From Acidobacteriota bacterium (GTDB taxonomy: Bacteria > Acidobacteriota > Vicinamibacteria > Vicinamibacterales > UBA2999), in contig CANIAI010000073.1 of NCBI GenBank assembly GCA_947465275.1, forward strand, positions 1 through 8,845: DNA of 8,845 nt, given 5' to 3'. Under the pieces are notes generated by a model. It saw only the letters and a list, made by a program, of their open reading frames with translations. It had not been told where the DNA came from and made no database searches. Below are positions 6,224 through 8,845 of the stretch, piece by piece (the first letter of the stretch is position 1; each line of letters starts with the position of its first letter). A program made the translations under genes and the position numbers.

Positions 6224-6718
6224 GTGCCCGGCGTGTATGACCTTCTTGTCTGGATCGAGGGCTCGGCAATCGGGCAGCTGATGCGCCACTCGGGGCCGTG
6301 GACCTACGCCCTGGTCAACCTGTCCCACCTGGTTGGCGTAGCGGTGCTATTCGGCTCGGTGCTGATGCTGGACCTGCGGCTGCTTGGCGCCTGGCGCCGG
6401 CTGCCGCTGGCCGGTTTCGCCGCCACGGTGCCTGCGGTCGCCAGCTCTGGTTTCGTGCTGGCGGCCGCGAGTGGCGTCGGCCTGCTGGCGACGAAGGCCA
6501 CCGAGTACGCGGACAATCCGTTCATGCTCGTCAAGTTCCCCGCCATCGCACTTGCGCTCGTCAATGTCGCCATAACGGCGCGATCAACAGCGTGGCAGGC
6601 GGCAGGGGATGCCGAGATGTCGCACCGCAATCGGCGGCGTCTGGCGCTGGCCGGCGGTTGGTCGCTGGCGTCCTGGTTCACAGCCGTCGCCGCCGGACGG
6701 CTGGTGGGCTACTGGTAG
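6224..6718 (+). CDS. DUF6644-like four-helix membrane protein
   Basis: The product is a 164-residue integral membrane protein with four hydrophobic segments at about 27-50, 64-89, 99-119 and 140-160. The first helix carries NLSHLVGVAVLFGSVLMLDL and then RLLG, with His35; the polar loop at 120-139 (AWQAAGDAEMSHRNRRRL) is basic and probably cytoplasmic. The LSH..G.a.lfGs...lDLRLLG pattern resembles the DUF6644 family, which in my memory is often encoded beside DUF6152 proteins. Function is unknown. A buried His near a Gly-rich helix is reminiscent of b-type heme proteins, but a heme role is not shown here. The start is GTG at 6224, 6 bases after the DUF6152 stop, so the two are probably one operon and may form an envelope complex. 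No ATG occurs near this position. Confidence 0.8.
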   Translation: MPGVYDLLVWIEGSAIGQLMRHSGPWTYALVNLSHLVGVAVLFGSVLMLDLRLLGAWRRLPLAGFAATVPAVASSGFVLAAASGVGLLATKATEYADNPFMLVKFPAIALALVNVAITARSTAWQAAGDAEMSHRNRRRLALAGGWSLASWFTAVAAGRLVGYW

Positions 6719-6816
6719 ATAGGCCACGTGTGCCCCCGGTTCCCGCACTGCAGCGGCCGGCGAGCTCAGGCGTGCAGCCGCAGCCCTTCGGCTTCACGCT
6801 CGAAGCGCGGCGAGCT

Positions 6817-6840
6817 CGAGTGAACCGTCCGCTTCACTCG
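6817..6840 (-). terminator. Hairpin over the symporter stop codon (weak terminator candidate)
   Basis: CGAGTGAA at 6817-6824 and TTCACTCG at 6833-6840 form a perfect 8-base inverted repeat with an 8-base loop. It spans the TGA of the symporter gene (6834-6836) in the gap between converging genes. No T-run follows on either strand, so it is not a standard intrinsic terminator; it could be a 3'-end stabilising stem. Smaller stems (for example GCTTC 6791-6795 with GAAGC 6802-6806) lie nearby. Confidence 0.35.
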
Positions 6841-8510
6841 GTGACGTCGCGGTCCTTCGTCTCTTTCACGAACAGCGTGCCGATGATGAGCGTGGCGGTG
6901 GCGATGCCGACGGGATACCACAGGCCGGAGTAGATGTCGCCGGTCGCCGCCACGATCGCGAACGCCGTGGTCGGCAGGAATCCGCCGAACCAGCCATTGC
7001 CGATGTGGTACGGCAGCGACATCGACGTGTAGCGGATCCGCGTCGGGAACATCTCGACCAGCATCGCCGCGATCGGTCCGTAGACCATCGTGACGTAGAT
7101 CACCAGGATCCAGAGCAGCAGCACCAGCATCGGGTGGTCGATGCCGGCGGGGTCGGCCGCGGTGGGATAGCCGGCGGCGTCGAGCGCGGCGTCGAGCGGT
7201 GTCTCGAAGGCTGTCGCCTGAATCCGGGCGTCGGCCGCCGTCGCGTCGTACGACACAAGGGTCGTCGTCCCGACGCGCACGTGCGCCTCGGGGCCCGTGC
7301 CCGCCTCGTTCGCGTACGGCACGCCGCGTCGCACCAGTGCCGCCTTCGCGATGTCGCACGGCGAGGTGAAGGTGCTCGTGCCAACCGGGTTGAACTGCAC
7401 GGAGCAGCCGGCCGGGTCGGCGACGACCACCACCGGCGCCGTCGCCTGCGCGCGTTCGAGCGCCGGGTTGGCGTAGTGGGTGATCGCCTGGAAGATCGGG
7501 AAGTAGGTGAGCGCCGCGAGCAGACAGCCGGCCATGATGATCGGCTTGCGCCCGATGCGGTCCGAGAGTGCCCCGAACACGAGAAAGAAGGGCGTGGCGA
7601 GCAGCAGCGACACCGCCACCAGGATGTTCGCCGTCTGCGCGTCCACCTTCAGCGTCTGCGTGAGGAAGAAGAGCGTATAGAACTGGCCGGTGTACCAGAC
7701 CACCGCCTGCCCCGCGGTGAGGCCGAAGAGCGCGAGCAGCACGAGCGTCAGGTTGCCGCGCCGGGCGAACGACTCGGTCAGCGGCGCCTTCGACGTCTTG
7801 CCGAGGCGCTTCATCTCCTGGAAGAGCGGCGATTCCTGCAGTGACAGCCGGATCCACACCGAGATGCCGAGCAGCACGACCGACAGCAGGAACGGAATCC
7901 GCCAGCCCCACGCCTCGAAGGCCGCGGTGCCCAGCGCCACGCGGCAGCCCAGAATCACCAGCAGCGAGAGGAACAGCCCGAGCGTGGCGGTGGTCTGGAT
8001 CCAGGACGTGTAGGCGCCTCGCTTGCCATGCGGCGCGTGCTCGGCCACGTACGTGGCGGCGCCGCCGTACTCGCCGCCGAGCGCAAGCCCCTGCAACAGC
8101 CGCAACAGGATCAGCAGCACCGGGGCGGTGATGCCGATCTGCGCGTAGGACGGCAGGACACCAACGATCGACGTTGACGCCCCCATGATGAGGATGGTGA
8201 CGAGGAAGGTGTACTTGCGGCCGACGAGGTCACCGAGCCGGCCGAAGAACAGCGCGCCGAACGGACGCACCGCGAAGCCGGCGGCGAACGCCAGCAGCGC
8301 GAAGATGAACGCCGCCGTCTGGTTCACCCCCGAGAAGAACTGCCGGCTGATAATCGCGGCAAGCGACCCGTACAGGTAAAAGTCGTACCACTCGAACACC
8401 GTCCCGAGCGACGAGGCGAGGACGACGCGGCGGACTTCGGCCGCGGTCAGCTCCCGGCGATGGGGCACTCCGGTTGAGCGGGTCATCTGCGGGGCCGGGG
8501 GCATGGGCAT
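6834..8510 (-). CDS. MFS metabolite:H+ symporter (MHS family) with large periplasmic insertion
   Basis: The product is a 558-residue inner-membrane transporter of the metabolite:H+ symporter branch (ShiA/KgtP/ProP relatives), probably importing an organic acid or zwitterion with protons; the substrate is not identifiable. Evidence: LGTVFEWYDFYLYG (35-48), motif A as GRLGDLVGRK (90-99), LRLLQGLALGGEYGGAATYVAE (136-157), RGAYTS (164-169), PFLLS then RLSLQESPLF (206-230), the second motif A GALSDRIGRK (313-322) and EMFPTRIRYTSMSLPYHIGN (486-505). Residues about 345-458 form an extra hydrophilic domain between transmembrane helices, containing Cys369 and Cys385 with FNPVGTSTF between them; it makes this protein about 110 residues longer than ordinary MHS members (about 430-450). 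I recall similar long MFS proteins in Proteobacteria, so the insertion is probably a subfamily trait. Start ATG 8510; Met3 and Met9 are alternatives, none with a ribosome binding site. Confidence 0.93.
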   Translation of the reverse strand: MPMPPAPQMTRSTGVPHRRELTAAEVRRVVLASSLGTVFEWYDFYLYGSLAAIISRQFFSGVNQTAAFIFALLAFAAGFAVRPFGALFFGRLGDLVGRKYTFLVTILIMGASTSIVGVLPSYAQIGITAPVLLILLRLLQGLALGGEYGGAATYVAEHAPHGKRGAYTSWIQTTATLGLFLSLLVILGCRVALGTAAFEAWGWRIPFLLSVVLLGISVWIRLSLQESPLFQEMKRLGKTSKAPLTESFARRGNLTLVLLALFGLTAGQAVVWYTGQFYTLFFLTQTLKVDAQTANILVAVSLLLATPFFLVFGALSDRIGRKPIIMAGCLLAALTYFPIFQAITHYANPALERAQATAPVVVVADPAGCSVQFNPVGTSTFTSPCDIAKAALVRRGVPYANEAGTGPEAHVRVGTTTLVSYDATAADARIQATAFETPLDAALDAAGYPTAADPAGIDHPMLVLLLWILVIYVTMVYGPIAAMLVEMFPTRIRYTSMSLPYHIGNGWFGGFLPTTAFAIVAATGDIYSGLWYPVGIATATLIIGTLFVKETKDRDVTE

Positions 8511-8518
8511 GAGCGGCG

Positions 8519-8524
8519 ATTATA
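8519..8524 (-). promoter_or_regulatory. Consensus -10 box of the symporter gene
   Basis: The minus strand reads TATAAT at 8524-8519, a perfect -10 hexamer in a very GC-rich setting. It ends 8 bases before the ATG at 8510, so the expected start of transcription falls at or within a few bases of the start codon and the mRNA should be nearly leaderless. I see no clear -35 hexamer at 16-18 bases upstream. The 90-base divergent gap 8511-8600 must also drive or carry the gene at 8601. Confidence 0.5.
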
Positions 8525-8588
8525 TGGCTGCGATGCCGCGGTTCGGTGGAGACTCACGGTCGAGGCGGCGTGCCAGGTTGGCCGCGCC

Positions 8589-8593
8589 AGGGA
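8589..8593 (+). promoter_or_regulatory. Ribosome binding site for the gene at 8601
   Basis: AGGGA at 8589-8593 lies 7 bases before ATG 8601, a normal Shine-Dalgarno distance. It supports this start for the partial gene that follows. Confidence 0.55.
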
Positions 8594-8600
8594 TTGTCTG

Positions 8601-8845
8601 ATGCGCATCTATGGGTACGTGTTGCTCACGCCGCTGGTGCTCTGGGCGCTTGTCGGTCCGGTCGCGGCCTACCGCGCCTACTTCCAGGTGTGGGAGGTCG
8701 GGATTGATGCGCCTGCCGAACTCCACTCCGGCGCGCTGGTGCGCGCCGATATCATCACCTCGGGCCGGACTGAGGCCATGCTCGTTCTCGAGTTGGTGCA
8801 GGGAACCCGGCGGGAAGTGTTGGCCCGGGTCCGCGTTGCGAAGAA
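8601..8845 (+). CDS. Membrane-anchored or secreted protein of unknown function, 5' part
   Basis: The frame from ATG 8601 stays open to the window end, giving the first 81 residues. It begins MRIYGYVLLTPLVLWALVGP and continues VAAYRAYFQVWEVGIDAPA, so residues about 5-24 form one hydrophobic segment, either an N-terminal anchor or an uncleaved signal. The following part (ELHSGALVRADIITSGRT, then EAMLVLELVQGTRREVLARV) looks like beta strands of an extracytoplasmic domain. I do not recognise a named family. AGGGA at 8589-8593 supports the start. It is divergent from the symporter gene with 90 bases between starts. Confidence 0.7.
   Translation, partial: MRIYGYVLLTPLVLWALVGPVAAYRAYFQVWEVGIDAPAELHSGALVRADIITSGRTEAMLVLELVQGTRREVLARVRVAK

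Noticed and set aside
6758..6817. A 10-base direct repeat CGGCGAGCTC (6758-6767 and 6808-6817).
   Set aside because: Short and GC-rich in a small convergent gap; only two copies, so chance is adequate.
1..8845. A defence island, phage, toxin-antitoxin pair, CRISPR or mobile element.
   Set aside because: No nuclease, recombinase, toxin or repeat array was seen; all genes are metabolic, transport or envelope-type, with uniform base composition by eye.

Overview
The window is GC-rich, gene-dense bacterial chromosome with short intergenic gaps and GTG starts alongside ATG. Nothing in it is a direct taxonomic marker. The DUF6152/DUF6644 pair, a double-length ThyX-family protein and a phosphatidylcholine synthase would suit a soil-type Acidobacteriota (for example the Vicinamibacteria branch) or a similar Gram-negative lineage. 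That placement is an inference from gene content. I see no tRNA, rRNA, CRISPR array, insertion sequence, phage gene or attachment site, and no gene-free stretch longer than about 220 bases.

Layout, left to right. (1) Plus strand, 1-1320: the 3' part of a HAD-superfamily phosphatase cut by the window edge, then four bases later a SirB1-type transglutaminase-like/TPR protein. (2) Minus strand, 5612 down to 1313: a tight four-gene operon read leftward. It encodes a duplicated ThyX-family protein, phosphatidylcholine synthase (Pcs), an M20 zinc dipeptidase and a Nudix hydrolase fused to a DUF3565 domain. Junctions are a 1-base overlap (TAGTG), a 4-base overlap (ATGA) and a 9-base gap. The last gene converges on the SirB1-like gene, and their stop codons share 1313-1320. 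(3) Plus strand, 5831-6718: a small secreted DUF6152 protein and a four-helix DUF6644 membrane protein, 6 bases apart. (4) Minus strand, 8510-6834: a metabolite:H+ symporter of the major facilitator superfamily with a large extracytoplasmic insertion. (5) Plus strand, from 8601: the start of a membrane-anchored or secreted protein of unknown function, cut by the window end.

How the genes fit together. The only clear shared pathways are within small units: Pcs makes phosphatidylcholine from choline and CDP-diacylglycerol, and the DUF6152/DUF6644 pair probably acts together at the cell envelope. The four-gene operon mixes nucleotide (ThyX-like, Nudix), lipid (Pcs) and peptide (M20) chemistry with no obvious single pathway. 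The most notable points are the double ThyX protein, in which neither half keeps the normal signature, the Nudix-DUF3565 fusion, and two minus-strand promoters whose -10 boxes lie so close to the start codons that the mRNAs should be leaderless or nearly so. I did not find a clearly new multi-gene system.
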